From: Pomphorhynchus laevis
Taxonomy: Eukaryota; Acanthocephala; Palaeacanthocephala; Echinorhynchida; Pomphorhynchidae
Assembly: GCA_012934845.2 (NCBI GenBank)
Contig: WNNJ02001830.1
Span: 52,413-116,412 of the forward strand
DNA length: 64,000 bases
Direction: 5' to 3'
In this document: piece by piece, positions 9,461 to 20,990 of the stretch
How the letters are laid out: each line of letters opens with the position of its first letter
How positions within the stretch are numbered: position 1 is the stretch's first letter
Translations under genes and position numbers: made by a program
Notes under the pieces: generated by a model
Databases searched by the model: none
Told to the model about the DNA's origin: nothing
Seen by the model: the letters and a program-made list of their open reading frames with translations, nothing else

Positions 9461-12400
9461 ATGGCATGTCAGCTTGATAATATTGACTTGGAAATTCAGA
9501 AAGAGGTTGATCGTGAAGAGATTGAAGACAGTGGAATATTGAAAGAGAATAGTCGTATTAGTCAACCATTAGAGTATGACGATAATGGGTAAATAGAATT
9601 TTTACGATCACTGTCGTATAATTTTTATATTTAGACAAGCAGGTGATAGTTTGCCTGGTATTCACAGAAATTGGGTATTGAATGATTTTGAAATTGGCGG
9701 ACCTTTAGGCAAAGGTAAATTCGGCAATGTATATATAGCTAGGACAACGTGTAGCAATCACGTTGTAGCTCTAAAGGTTCGTAATTTTTACAGGTTTCTA
9801 CCCTTTTAAGAATTTCATATTTTTCATATTTCAGTTGATATATAACTTGATATTCATCTTAACAAATTGTCCGTTAATTTAATCTGATCGACAAAGGGTT
9901 CGTTCTTCACTCATGTTAATTAGTGAAGAACGAACTTCACTCAATTGCTTATGCATAATTCGCGTGACTGTTTATGATCTCTAAATTTATATTAAAATTT
10001 GTTTTAATTGTAAAAAAATGTTAACGATCAACTACCAGTTGATCGTTAGCATTTAACGATCAACTGGATAGCAGTTGATCCTGATGATGAAGCAGTTGAC
10101 TTTCGAAAATTCGATACTAAAATTATTTCTTTCTTTTTTACTTCACTCTTTTCACATAGTGTGAATGATTGACTCAGTTATTACGGGACAAAAAAGATGG
10201 GATAATTTGCTGTTGATGGATGGAAAGAGGGCAGTTGATCGGATGGCAGGAGGCAGTATGTTCCAATGAATTGTATGTTTTATTGAAAAATACATCCGAA
10301 TACATTAACATATATTATTATTATTGTTACAACAGCACAGGAGCATAAGCTCAAATTGGCTGGATCACAACAACAATAAAAAACAAAAAAGAAAGAAAAA
10401 AGGTGAAACTGTCATTGTCGTGATTTAATAATTGCCTTGAACTTCTGGACGGAACCGCTGTCGATTGTCGATGCATGAAGATTGTTCCACAGGTCAGCAA
10501 TGCGATCACTTATCGTAACACAATTTGTTTTGGGACGGATCCTGCGCTTTATCATAAGTCTGTGGCCTCGTAGTCGACCCGGTGGACGACTTGTAAACGT
10601 AGACTTCGACACATGTTCAGGTATAGACAGTGACCGCCATACATACATTAGGTCGGCGTCAGACAGCGAACGTTCAATAGTGTGCACATTCAACAATGCC
10701 AGTCTCTGGGTATAGTTGACACCACGCACTGAAAACACAAGATGGGTTGATTGTCGTAATATCCGTTCGTATATTTCCAATTCGCCACGGAGCTGTGGGT
10801 GTATTGCAGGGGACGCGTATAACATGTGCGATTTTATAAGGGCAGAGTAGGCAATGCGAAAACTAACTGGATCGAGTTGGCCAAGCGAGCGTCTTTACAT
10901 GCCTAGCATACGTCGAAATTTGGATGCGACGTATTGGACGTGGACTCGTGTCTTCATATCTTCACTTACGATCACGCCCAGATCACTAAAACATGAAATC
11001 TTTTCGATGTTTACATCTTCGATCGCATATGTCCCTACGATTTTTATGGGACCTATGTGCATATGACTACACTTATTAGGATTCAAAACCAATCCCTTTA
11101 CACGACACCATTTGGTGATTGAGTCTACGTCGCGTTGCAACTCAATTACATCGTGCGTGCTTTGTATTGGACGCCAAATTCTTAAAACATCGGCATATAG
11201 AGCGCACTCACTGAATATGACATCTATCATATATATACATATATATAATCGTAGATGTTGCCAAAAACCGGAGTTTGATTACAAGTAGAGCAGACTTCCT
11301 TATCACTCCTAGACGAGCTGATGGTCGCCGGCAGCACTCATCAGTAGGGTGAACTACCATCAGTCGTTTCGGCTGCCTTGTGATATATTAAAGAGGCATT
11401 TCCGAGAATTTGCTAACGTGGTAGCATGGGCATAGCCTCTTTAAACTAACCATGTGCTTTCCGGACCATCCTAATTTTATTCGGCAGGAAATTTACTTGC
11501 TTTCTCACAGGATCCTTTGGAGGATACATTTTTATAATTTTATATCTGACTGTGTTAAACTGTGCTCCGGGAGCTAATAAGCTTCAGTTTCATAATCGTA
11601 GATGTTGCCAAAAACCGGAGTTTGATTACAAGTAGAGCAGACTTCCTTATCACTCCTAGACGAGCTGATGGTAGCCGGCAGCACTCATCAGTAGGGTAAA
11701 CTACCATCAGTCGTTTCGGCTGCCTTGTGATATATTAAATAGGCATTTCCGAGAATTTGCTAACGTGGTAGCATGGGCATAGCCTCTTTAAACTAACCAT
11801 GTGCTTTCCGGACCATCCTAATTTTATTCGGCAGGAAATTTACTTGCTGTCGTTGCTTGCTTTCTCACAGGATCCTTTGGAGGATACATTTTTATAATTT
11901 TATATCTGACTGTGTTAAACTGTGCTCCGGAAGCTAATAAGCTACAGTCTTCATAATCGTAGATGTTGCCAAAAACCGGAGTTTGATTACAAGTAGAGCA
12001 GACTTCCTTATCACTCCTAGACGAGCTGATGGTAGCCGTCTGCTCTACTTGTAATCAAACTCCGGTTTTTGGCAACATCTACGATTATGAAACTGTAGCT
12101 TATTAGCTCCCGGAGCACAGTTTAACACAGTCAGATATAAAATTATAAAAATGTATCCTCCAAAGGATCCTGTGAGAAAGCAAGCAACGACAGCAAGTAA
12201 ATTTCCTGCCGAATAAAATTGGGATGGTCCGGAAAGCACATTGTTAGTTTAAATAGGCTATGCCCATGCTACCACGTTAGCAAATTCTCGGAAATGCCTA
12301 TTTAATATATCACAAGGCAGCCGAAACGACTGATGTAGTTCACCCTACTGATGAGTGCTGCCGGCTACCATCAGCTCGTCTAGGAGTGATAAGGAAGTCT

Positions 12401-12497
12401 GCTCTACTTGTAATCAAACTCCGGTTATTGGCAACATCTACGATTATGAAACTGTAGCTTATTAGCTCAAGGAGCACAGTTTAACACAGTCAGATAT

Positions 12498-12574
<77 letters not shown>

Positions 12575-13170
12575 ACCGTTTGAGATCATGAAGATCGATT
12601 GGAATCGGGACTGGTGATCCTTTGATGGATTCTTATTTATGTAACGAATAGTTGCTAGGTCACACGAGGTGACTTTCGCATTGAAAACCAGCTACAGAAT
12701 CCTTCCTTCATGATATCCAATTCCATACACCCTGACTACTAACGGCGCCATTGCCACAACCGTTTTCGTTTCGCCCGCTTTTTGCCACATGTTGGTAGCC
12801 CCGGGCTCGTCAGAAGGCTGACTACCAACTCTTCGCCTTTTGAAATTTGACTTATCCGAGATTCGAGCTGTCGCTCTCCGTACTTGGCTTGCGCTCTTGA
12901 CTGCTAGGCTACGAATCCAGGATTACCAGATTTCACACAGTATATGAAAGCTTCCATCATGATATCCAGAAACTGCATTGTCCGAGATGCTTCTCTGGCA
13001 TGCTTATTATTGATTTTACCGTTTGAGATCATGAAGATCGATTGGAATCGGGACTGGTGATCCTTTGATGGATTCTTATTTATGTAACGAATAGTTGCTA
13101 GGTCACACGAGGTGACTTTCGCATTGAAACCAGCTACAGAATCCTTCCTTCATGATATCCAATTCCATAC

Positions 13171-13250
<80 letters not shown>

Positions 13251-16200
13251 TTGGACTCAGAACGCAGCCTTGTGGTACACCACAGGTGATTGCTGACCAC
13301 TTAGATATACAACCTTTGATGCGCACGGCAAAGTAACGATCAGTTAGGAATGACTGAATCCAAGTTTTAACGCGACCGTTAATCCCACATAGCGATAGTT
13401 GATTGATAAGAATACGGTGTACGACCCTATCAAAAGCCTTTGATAAATCGAAGAAGAGCGTATCCACTCCCGTTCCTGCTTGAACCGCATTCGACCAACT
13501 ATTCTGTGAGAATACAAGGTTAGTTACCGTAGAACGGTTAGGTCTGAAACCGTGCTGGGCATTGTTGAAGGTGTTATTGTCTTCTAGATGTGAACTTACT
13601 GTACGAAGCAGAATCTTCTCCATTACTTTGCACGCAATAGAAGTTAGACTTATGGGACGATAATTGTTAGTCTGATTGTGATCATCCTTTTTGAACACTG
13701 GGCAGATTATAGATCTTTTCCAGTCATCCGGTAAACTTCCAGAGTATAGAGAACTCTGGAATATAGCACATAGCGGACTTGTCAACACTGTAGCCAGCTC
13801 GCGGCAAAGTATAGATGGAAGGCCATCCGATCCGGAAACGCGAGTACGTGGAAGCTTGAGTAGCTCTGTATGGACGTCCTCTTCGCTAATAAATATGTCA
13901 TTAAGACATAATCGAATGAATATGGGAGTGTAATGGGACAAATAGTCGTAATCCAACTTCGCTTCTTGAATTGCAAAATGAGCGGAAAAGAGCTCTGCAA
14001 CATCGATAGGGTTAACAATTAAATCACCCGCGTCGTTCACAATGCTGTAAAATTTATCTGACGCCTTATTACGGTGCAGCAGGTGATTGAATAACTGCTT
14101 AGGGTTCGAGGATGCAGCCCGACATATGTTAGAAATGAAATTCTTCCTCTTCAGTCTCTTAATATAATCGGTATTTATCAAAGGATAGTCTACCATCTTT
14201 GTACGCAGAAAATGCGATATCCCGTGATCTGATTGCATGCTTAATTTCAGAGTCAAACCAAATTGGAATACGGATGCTCTCAAAAGGGTAAAAATATAGA
14301 TTGAATAATAATAACAATTAAATTTTTTTATCGAATAACAAATCAGCAGCAAATATTTTAACAAAATAAAAAATATTTAATACTAATATTAACAAAATAA
14401 TACTAATATTAATTCTTATGAGAATTAATTATGATTTTCAATTAAAGTTTTTTATCGTTAAAGAAACCTATATATCATAAGAGACGGATTACTTTTTTAG
14501 TTAAAAGTTACTATTTTCTGTAATAGTTTAGCAATTACGCCTTCTTATTTAAGGTTTTGTCTATTATCTTATCTTCATTAGTTGGCCCATTCAAAAACGT
14601 GTCACCGTTTTGCTCAGGTTCGTTTCCATAACGTTAATCGCGAAAAATTTTGAAAGATTATATATAGTAGATAAAATAATCTAGAATTAATTGAAAATTG
14701 TGAATTAAGATTAATAATAATTGGAATAAATAAAGATTAAATAATAACAACAATAAAAATAAAATTTACAATTCGTTATATAATAACTTAAATGATTACT
14801 TTAGTAAGCTGATTAATAGTGAAAGCTCGAATATATCTAAGATAAACATTTGGAAAGATTATATATTTGATAAAATTAAAAATAAAATGAAAATAACAAA
14901 CAATTATAAAAGGAAAGATAAAATTAATAAAGATATGTATGAAGAACTAACTAAATGATTTGTAATTATAATAAAGAATTGAAATCTATATGTAACGATA
15001 ATATTAGAAACATCATAGAAACTAAATGCGATAGCAAAAGTCTTAATTTTGATAAAATAAATGAACATACATGTACTCATAATTTAGAATTAATTGAAAA
15101 CAATGAATTAGGAAAATGCTATCAAAAGGGTATAAATATGGATTAAATAATAACAACGACAAAAATAAAATTTACAATTCGTTATAAAATGACATCAAAG
15201 ATTAAAATTTCGAAAATGTTTACCTAAAATGTTTTGATAAAATTAGAGATAAAATGAAAATAACAAACAATTACAAAAGGAAAGATAAAATTAATAAAGA
15301 TATGTATGAAGAACTTACTAAATTAAAGGATAACTATATAATAACAACTATTGATAAAGCTAGTAATAACTTTGTCTTCATATGCAAAAAGCTTTATTAT
15401 GATATACTGAATGAAAGAGGTTAATTCTAATGATTTAAATGTAAATCCAACATATGAACGTAGTGAGTTGAGTTTAGAAACAATTATTACAAGTCACTGT
15501 TCTATAATGGATAAAAAGGGTATAAAGGTTGAATTAGATAATAAAACTATACCTATATTATATTGGAATCCAAAATTACATAAAAATCCAATAAAACCTA
15601 GGTTCATATGTAGTGCGTTTAAATGTACATTAAAACCACTTTCTGTCTATATGAATAAAATACTTAAAGTAATTAAAGCACACTTTAAAAAATATTGCAA
15701 GGTAATCGAAATTAATACTGGTATAAAACACTATTTCAGTATTAATTCTACAAAAGAATTTTTAGAACAGACAAAAGGAATAAATTTTCAAAATATAAAT
15801 ACATACGATTTTAGTACTCTTTATACAAATCTAGGTTTAGTAGATATTAAAGAAGCGTTAGTAAAATTAATTAATCTTATATTCGGAAAAAGATATACAT
15901 ATATATGTTATAATAACTATAACGCCTATCTAACAAAAATTAAACCATCAAATAAATATAAATATATGGATAAAATTGAATTGATAGAATCCTTAAATAT
16001 TTTGATAAATCAAAATTATTTACATCTATATTTAGACAAATAAAAGGTGTTCCAATGGGTGGTAATAGTAGCCCAATTATAGCTGACTTGTTTTTAAGCT
16101 TTATAGAATATGAATTTGTTCATAACTGTATAAAAACTAAATCTAAACTATATAAATATATGAAATATATGTTTCGATACATTGATGCTTCGGTATATTG

Positions 16201-19200
16201 ATAATATATGTATTTAATTCTAATAATTTTTATTCAATTAGTGAACAAATTTATCCAGAAAGCCTTATTCTTAACAAATATTCTTTGTTAAGAATAAGAA
16301 AGCCTTATTCTCAGAAAGCCTTATTCTTAACAATTTATTTCTGTAATTTATTAATTCTGTAATGAAGGATTTTTTTAGATTTTGTTTAAATCACAGTTGA
16401 AGAAAGGACGCGTTCAGCATCAACTGTTGAGAGAAATTGAAATACAATCTCGTTTACGGTTTACCAACATTTCTTACGAAATTATTTGGTTTCACGATTA
16501 CATTTCAGTCATCCTAATATTCTACAAATGCTCGGATGGTTTCACGACAAAAATCGAATATACCTTATTTTAGAGTATGCTGCACAAGGCGAGCTTTTTA
16601 AAATTCTTAGAAATAAACGACGATTTGATGAGAATACAACATCAAAGGTAAAACACTCATTCTACCTTTTATTTAATTGTATTAACTTTTTTAATTAAAT
16701 AAATTATTGATAACTTAGTTGCCAATAACTAAATATTAAAAATCTTCTCTCAAAAAGAATGTTTGGGTCAAACACTGTAAATCTTTTCAGCTTGAAAATA
16801 GTTTGGCCGAAACATTTTTGTATTTAGATAAGATTTTTTTATCTCGAGTGATTTTCCCTATCAAACGAGTGTATAGATGGCAAAATTACCAACATAATAT
16901 TTTACTAGATGTTTTTATTCAAATATATATACATTTTTAATGATGCATTATTTTATTATTAATGATAATTAAATAATTATTAATGCAATTAATAATTATT
17001 GAAATAAAATAATTATTAAAAAGTAATTAAAAATTAATTAATTTGTATTAATAAAATTCGAGGTTAATTAATGAATTATTAACTATAGGCGGTAATGATG
17101 TTTATATTAGAAGGATCATATTGATAATGATGTTAAAATGATCATTAGTATATCATTCGCTTTAAAATATGTAATCGTGTTGAAAAATTATGGCCACTAT
17201 TCACTTGCCTTCAATTGTATAATTATAAGTACATTGTGTAATTAAAATTTATTTCATTATTGATAAAGTTAGTTACTAATAATTAAATTTGGTACTTTTT
17301 ATAACTACACATACAAGAATTGATTCGATTTGGCAAGTTGATTAAATTTTAATGATAATTAAACTTAACTAATTAAATTTTAATGATATTCATCATTTAA
17401 AGTATATTCTTATAATTGCAGTATATCTACCAAGTGTGCAGAGCTCTTCGTTGTTGTCATAGAAATGAAGTTATTCATAGAGATCTTAAACCTGAAAACA
17501 TACTTTTAGATATTGATGGAAATGTAAAGATATCAGATTTTGGATGGTCAGTACATGCTCCTTCTTTTCGGTAATAATTATTTATTTATAAGATTGTTTA
17601 ATTTTTAAACTTTTTGTTTTTAAAAATTAGCAATATAAATAACTTTTATTTGCTGATTTGTTATATATAATCAAAGCTCCGTATTCCGCTTTAACCGTTT
17701 GTGTACAGTTTGTGTTTATATATGTAAACAATTCAATAGGTTGAGCTAAATAGTTTTTATAAATATGTAATTTTTAAAATATTAAAATATAATTTTTTAT
17801 TTGTGATTGATAAAAATATTTGTTTTCAGTTTGTAATGACTAAAGCAATATAATCGTTTTAGTACCAAAAGCGGTACAAAATGATATTGTCACTGATTGT
17901 TTTGAAATCCTGTCAGATCGTTTTTCCGTATCGAATTGAATGACATATTTGTTGACAAAACTTTTCGACAAATAACAAATTTCCGAATTTCTTTAATTTT
18001 GTTATTGGATTGTATTATTTTTGTTTTATTCTCTTTGAAACAACGCTCAATTAAACAGGACTCATTTTTAACAAGCATCAACGTATAAGCTTAAACTATT
18101 TCGAGAATTACAAAAATCGAAGTTGTCGCAGTTATCCGAACTAATTATTTCGAATGACGGTTTCAACAATTACATCTGTCAAAATATAGAATGGAAAGGA
18201 TATTTTTTATTACATAAAATAAATATTTTATTTAATTCCAGAATATTTTAATATTTAATTAAAATATTTTTCTCTTTATAGCTTTAAATATTAAAATATT
18301 TTTTCAGTTGATAAAAATATAATTTATCAACATAAATTAATTATAAATATAAAAAATAATTAATTAACTTAATTAATTATAATTAATAAAATAAAAATTA
18401 TTTATTTTGATTGTTTATAAATTACGATTATTATGATAAATTCAGTACACAATGAAATATTCTTTTGTAAAAACTTCGCTTTTGATTTTTATAAAAAATA
18501 ATATTTTTTATATTAAAAATATTTATTTTTTATATTTCTAATATTTTTTGGCATAACTAAAAATGGTAAATTGATGATATTGCATTAAATATTGCAATAT
18601 AATCAATTATATGATTATTTTAATCTAAATAATTATACATAAATTTGTGTTTTGATTCTGCTCCAAAATTCCAAATTTAACCAATTATTTAATATACTTT
18701 AATTATTATATAGACTCCTCTATTAATTAAGGAATATTTATAATAATATTTATAATATTAATATAGACTCCTACGATAAATATTCCAAGAGTTTAAATCT
18801 CAGAATCAAATGTATGAATCGTTTAATTACTTTAATTGTTAATTTGCATTTTTTTAAATACAAAAATTTAATAATTTTTTTATTATATTTCTTAAAATAT
18901 GCAATATTTTTCCAGCAATTTGTTTTTTCATCTTAAAGAAGAAAGACTTTATGTGGTACGATTGATTATCTAGCCCCTGAGCTGGTTCAGCATCGAACAT
19001 ACTCCGAGAAAGTAGACGTTTGGACAGTTGGTATTTTAACTTTCGAGCTACTTGTTGGCAGTCCTCCATTTGAAGCCAGCACCACAGATGTTACATATTC
19101 CAGGATCATAGCTGTCATCTACCATATTCCTGATTACGTTTCATCTATTGCATCTTCGTTTATTCGATGGGTAGCAATAATTTTAAGTTCAGTACAAATT

Positions 19201-19337
19201 CAGTACTGTTATTTTAGATTCTTCGAAAAGACCCTTTGAATCGGCCTAGCCTTGACGAAGTCCTAAAATCAGAATTTGTCCGTATTCATAAAAGGTTTGC
19301 AATTGAGTCTAAGAAGAAGACGGATATGGTGTCTTGA
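9461..19337 (+). CDS. Aurora-type serine/threonine kinase, 7 exons
   Basis: Exons: 9,461-9,588; 9,635-9,776; 16,379-16,458; 16,509-16,647; 17,422-17,570; 18,939-19,170; 19,218-19,337. All junctions are GT-AG and in phase, giving 329 aa. Seen: glycine loop GKGKFG at 68-73, VALK with K90, VLFKSQ-like ILFKSQ at 91-96, alpha-C E109, HRDLKPEN at 182-189, [10 protein letters not shown] at 202-211, [12 protein letters not shown] with T-loop T216, and PPFEA in the C lobe. ILFKSQ and DFGWSVHAP are diagnostic of Aurora kinases, which phosphorylate spindle and chromosome-passenger substrates in mitosis; A versus B cannot be told. The length fits Aurora B or a short Aurora A. The ATG follows TTCTAG directly, as in trans-spliced nematode messages. 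Intron 2 (6.6 kb) holds a LINE, hammerhead repeats and a Penelope copy ending 34 bp before exon 3. Confidence 0.93.
9777..10299. other. Start of Aurora intron 2
   Basis: No gene. Holds a perfect hairpin GTTCGTTCTTCACT / AGTGAAGAACGAAC (9,899-9,936) and repeated CAGTTGATC words at 10,030-10,240. Confidence 0.5.
10300..11245 (-). mobile_element. LINE, 3' half (RT C-terminal part)
   Basis: Minus-strand frames at 10,895-11,230 ([32 protein letters not shown]) and 10,412-10,825 ([26 protein letters not shown], a stop at 10,412) form the region after the RT catalytic box in Jockey/CR1-type LINEs. A short ATT/AAT microsatellite at about 10,315 marks the 3' end. The 5' half is at 13,250-14,290; the two are split by 2 kb of later repeats. 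Confidence 0.8.
11304..11377 (-). ncRNA. Hammerhead-like motif, reversed order (350-bp family)
   Basis: Minus strand: GGCAGCCGAAACGA-CUGAUGGU, then CACCCUA-CUGAUGAGU-GCUGCC, then ACCAUCAG-CUCGUC-UAGGAGUG. Stem II GGCAGC/GCUGCC; stem III ACGA/UCGU; stem I CACCCUA/UAGG(A)GUG with one bulge. An extra 8-bp helix is present, partly mismatched in this copy. Confidence 0.6.
11651..11724 (-). ncRNA. Hammerhead-like motif, reversed order (350-bp family)
   Basis: Same as the 11,304 copy with small changes; all three core strands are intact. Confidence 0.6.
12316..12388 (+). ncRNA. Hammerhead-like motif, reversed order (350-bp family)
   Basis: Plus-strand copy: GGCAGCCGAAACGACTGATG, CACCCTACTGATGAGTGCTG, CATCAGCTCGTCTAGGAGTG. 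All three stems can pair. Confidence 0.6.
12503..12571. repeat. (TA)n microsatellite
   Basis: About 68 bp of pure TA. With the second TA tract at 13,174 it brackets the SINE, which suggests insertion into a TA tract. Confidence 0.95.
12572..13173 (-). mobile_element. tRNA-derived SINE with type I hammerhead (1.4 units)
   Basis: Minus strand. A 440-bp unit starting at 13,173 followed by 162 bp of the next unit; 13,015-13,173 repeats 12,572-12,733 almost exactly. Pol III-like boxes are seen: A box TAGCCTAGCAG (12,902-12,912) and B box AGCTCGAATCT (about 12,858-12,869). An ordinary hammerhead follows at 12,728-12,818. The 5' end of the element falls exactly at the predicted cleavage point of that ribozyme, as expected for a copy made from a self-cleaved RNA. 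Comparable to schistosome SM-alpha-like elements, by analogy only. Confidence 0.75.
12728..12818 (-). ncRNA. Type I hammerhead ribozyme, ordinary strand order
   Basis: Minus strand: GCCUU-CUGACGA-GCCCG ... CGGGC-GAAAC ... AACGG/CCGUU ... GUAGUC-AGGGU. CUGACGA fits CUGANGA. Stem II GCCCG/CGGGC 5 bp perfect; stem III AC/GU then AACGG/CCGUU; stem I GCCUU/AGGGU with two G-U pairs. Cleavage is expected between 12,734 and 12,733. Confidence 0.75.
13174..13247. repeat. (TA)n microsatellite
   Basis: Pure TA tract. Ile-Tyr open frames across it are artefacts. Confidence 0.95.
13248..14290 (-). mobile_element. LINE, 5' half (RT fingers and palm)
   Basis: Continuous minus-strand frame with RT motifs: [41 protein letters not shown], the motif A box [13 protein letters not shown] and motif [12 protein letters not shown], the last ending at the TA tract. 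The next motif (YAD-) is found at about 11,190, so the RT is cut between motifs B and C by the SINE and repeat array. The endonuclease domain is missing (5' truncated at about 14,290). Jockey/CR1-type by motif style. Confidence 0.85.
14640..16345 (+). mobile_element. Penelope-like copy in Aurora intron 2
   Basis: Plus-strand copy of the element at 1-2,760. It holds part of the linker (a stretch near 14,700-14,950 and again, rearranged, at 14,955-15,400), then RT frame 15,411-16,043 and RT remains to about 16,250 (motif [13 protein letters not shown]). The end is a jumble of CCTTATTCTTAACAA repeats. It shares the same break after RT motif A as the copy at 42-1,240. It lies in the same orientation as the kinase gene and stops just before exon 3. 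Confidence 0.8.
16648..17421. other. Aurora intron 4
   Basis: AT-rich, no recognised element; ends in TATAATTGCAG acceptor. Confidence 0.7.
17571..18938. other. Aurora intron 5
   Basis: 1.37 kb of AT-rich sequence without a recognised element. The donor is GTAATAATT and the acceptor CATCTTAAAG. Confidence 0.7.
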
Positions 19338-20753
19338 AATGAAACGCATCACTGTACAAATATTGTTAAACAACACAGTTAAGGAATAATATATTTTAGA
19401 TTTAAATTGAATTAAAAGTGTACTTTATACTAAAATACTTATACCAAAGCAACCTTTTACTTATTTGTTTTTGAAAACTTTACAAAACGATTAATAATTG
19501 TTATTTGTAAGAATTTTCTTATTGATATTGTAGAAATTTAAACTATTTCCCATTTAAAATTTTAATAATTTTAAAATTTTTAACTATTCTAATTTTTTTA
19601 ACCAAAATATATTTTAAAAAATATATAAAAATATTAATTTTGAATTTAAAAATTATAAATTTGTTTTCCCCAGTGGAAAATGAACTGTATGAATAATTAT
19701 CAAAAATTATAATACGCTAGAATGTGAATAAAGAGTAGGTCGAAATACTTACCATTAAGTATTTATCCCCTTAACTCTTTAATTTTATTTCCACTTCTTA
19801 TGTAATTTAATTATTATATTTTTAGTTTCAAATAGAAAGTTTTTAAATAGAAAGTTTTTAAATATAAAGCAAATGAAAAATTTAGTAGCATTAGAGAGGG
19901 TAAATAGAATTTAAAGAAATCCAGTGGATGTTAAAGGGTGTAGAGGGGATAGAAGAGAGTTTAAGTGTTAAAGTTTGATTTTAACATTAAAGAATGTAAA
20001 TGAGGTAAATGAGTAGAATTACAATTATTTAACCTTTATAATTTATTTGTATTTTATTATTTATTATTTATCCTATACTATTAAGAGGATAAAAATGGAT
20101 AAAATATAGATACAAAGTGCTAAAGTCGATTTAAAGAGAGCAAATGTAGTGATGCGTATCAAAGCATGATAACAATCATGGCAGTATTCAAATAATCATA
20201 TAAGTCCTGTTTTTAATTAAAATTAGTTTTTACGTTTAATTCTTCCGGATCTTAAAATTGAATATTTTTATTTACCAAAAACCAATCAGAGATTTCAAAA
20301 ATATCAAAATATGCCTTATGCTAACGTATTAAAATATCAAAAGAAGTGCATATATTGATCTTAACTAAAACTTTATACCGCAATGATGAGCTGGTATATT
20401 ATAACAGTAGAATACATCCTTGTTACTGTTTATATAGTCAAATTATGAGCTCAACACATTTTGTGCTACATAACTAAAAATTTTTTTTAATATAAAATAG
20501 GCTTCTTTATCTTAATATTTCTACAAGAGATACTTTAAAATAGTGTAAAATGTGATAAAACAAAAAGTTTGAAATGATAAACCGAAAGATCAAATATTTA
20601 TATTATTTCGCTAATCATTGTCGACATAAAGTTGTTTATATTAAAATCATTAAAAGGTTATATTTAAGTTATCATTTCTAACAAATTTAGTTAATTCGAT
20701 ATTTTCTGTTTTTCATTTTCCTGTTTTTCAAAATAATATCTTAATAATATCGA
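19338..20753. other. Kinase 3' flank, no gene
   Basis: AATAAA occurs at 19,728. No exon or repeat recognised. Confidence 0.5.
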
Positions 20754-20990
20754 TTGTTTAATTTATTCTCATAAATTATTAAAATTAATAATTATTGATT
20801 AATAATATTAATAAATAATTATTAATAAATGATTAATTTGTTTAATTTATTCTCATAAATTTTAAAATTAATAATTATTGATTAATAATATTAATAAATA
20901 ATTATTAATAAATGATTAATTTGTTTAATTTATTCTCATAAATTATTAAAATTAATAATTATTGATTAATAATATTATTAATATAAGAAA
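20754..20990. repeat. 84-bp tandem repeat, three units
   Basis: TTTAATTTATTCTCATAAAT starts at 20,757, 20,841 and 20,924; the last unit is truncated. Confidence 0.85.

Larger units (their letters stand above)
11246..12502. repeat. 350-bp hammerhead repeat array with inversion
   Basis: Units at 11,246-11,591 and 11,592-11,951 and a partial at 11,952-12,037 read on the minus strand. At 12,038 the orientation flips and one unit plus a part (12,038-12,502) reads on the plus strand. Unit landmarks: CATAATCGTAGATGTTGCC, CGGAGTTTGATTACAAG, GGACCATCC, CAGGATCC. Some words (GGATGGTCCG, GGATCC, CGGAAANGCC before the hammerhead) are in the same order as in the 380-bp family, so the two are related. The array stops at a TA tract. 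Confidence 0.85.

Noticed and set aside
10081-10115. CTGATGATGA followed by TTCGAAAA as a hammerhead
   Set aside because: No stem II or III pairing around the core words and no NUH strand in reach.
12856-12912. A functional tRNA gene
   Set aside because: A and B boxes are present but the stems of a cloverleaf do not close well; it is the tRNA-like head of a SINE.
12572-13173. LTRs formed by the 160-bp direct repeat
   Set aside because: The repeat is explained by a 440-bp unit continued for 162 bp, with Pol III boxes and a hammerhead and no coding interior.
13103-13336. Open frames with long Ile-Tyr runs on both strands
   Set aside because: They are translations of the TA microsatellite.
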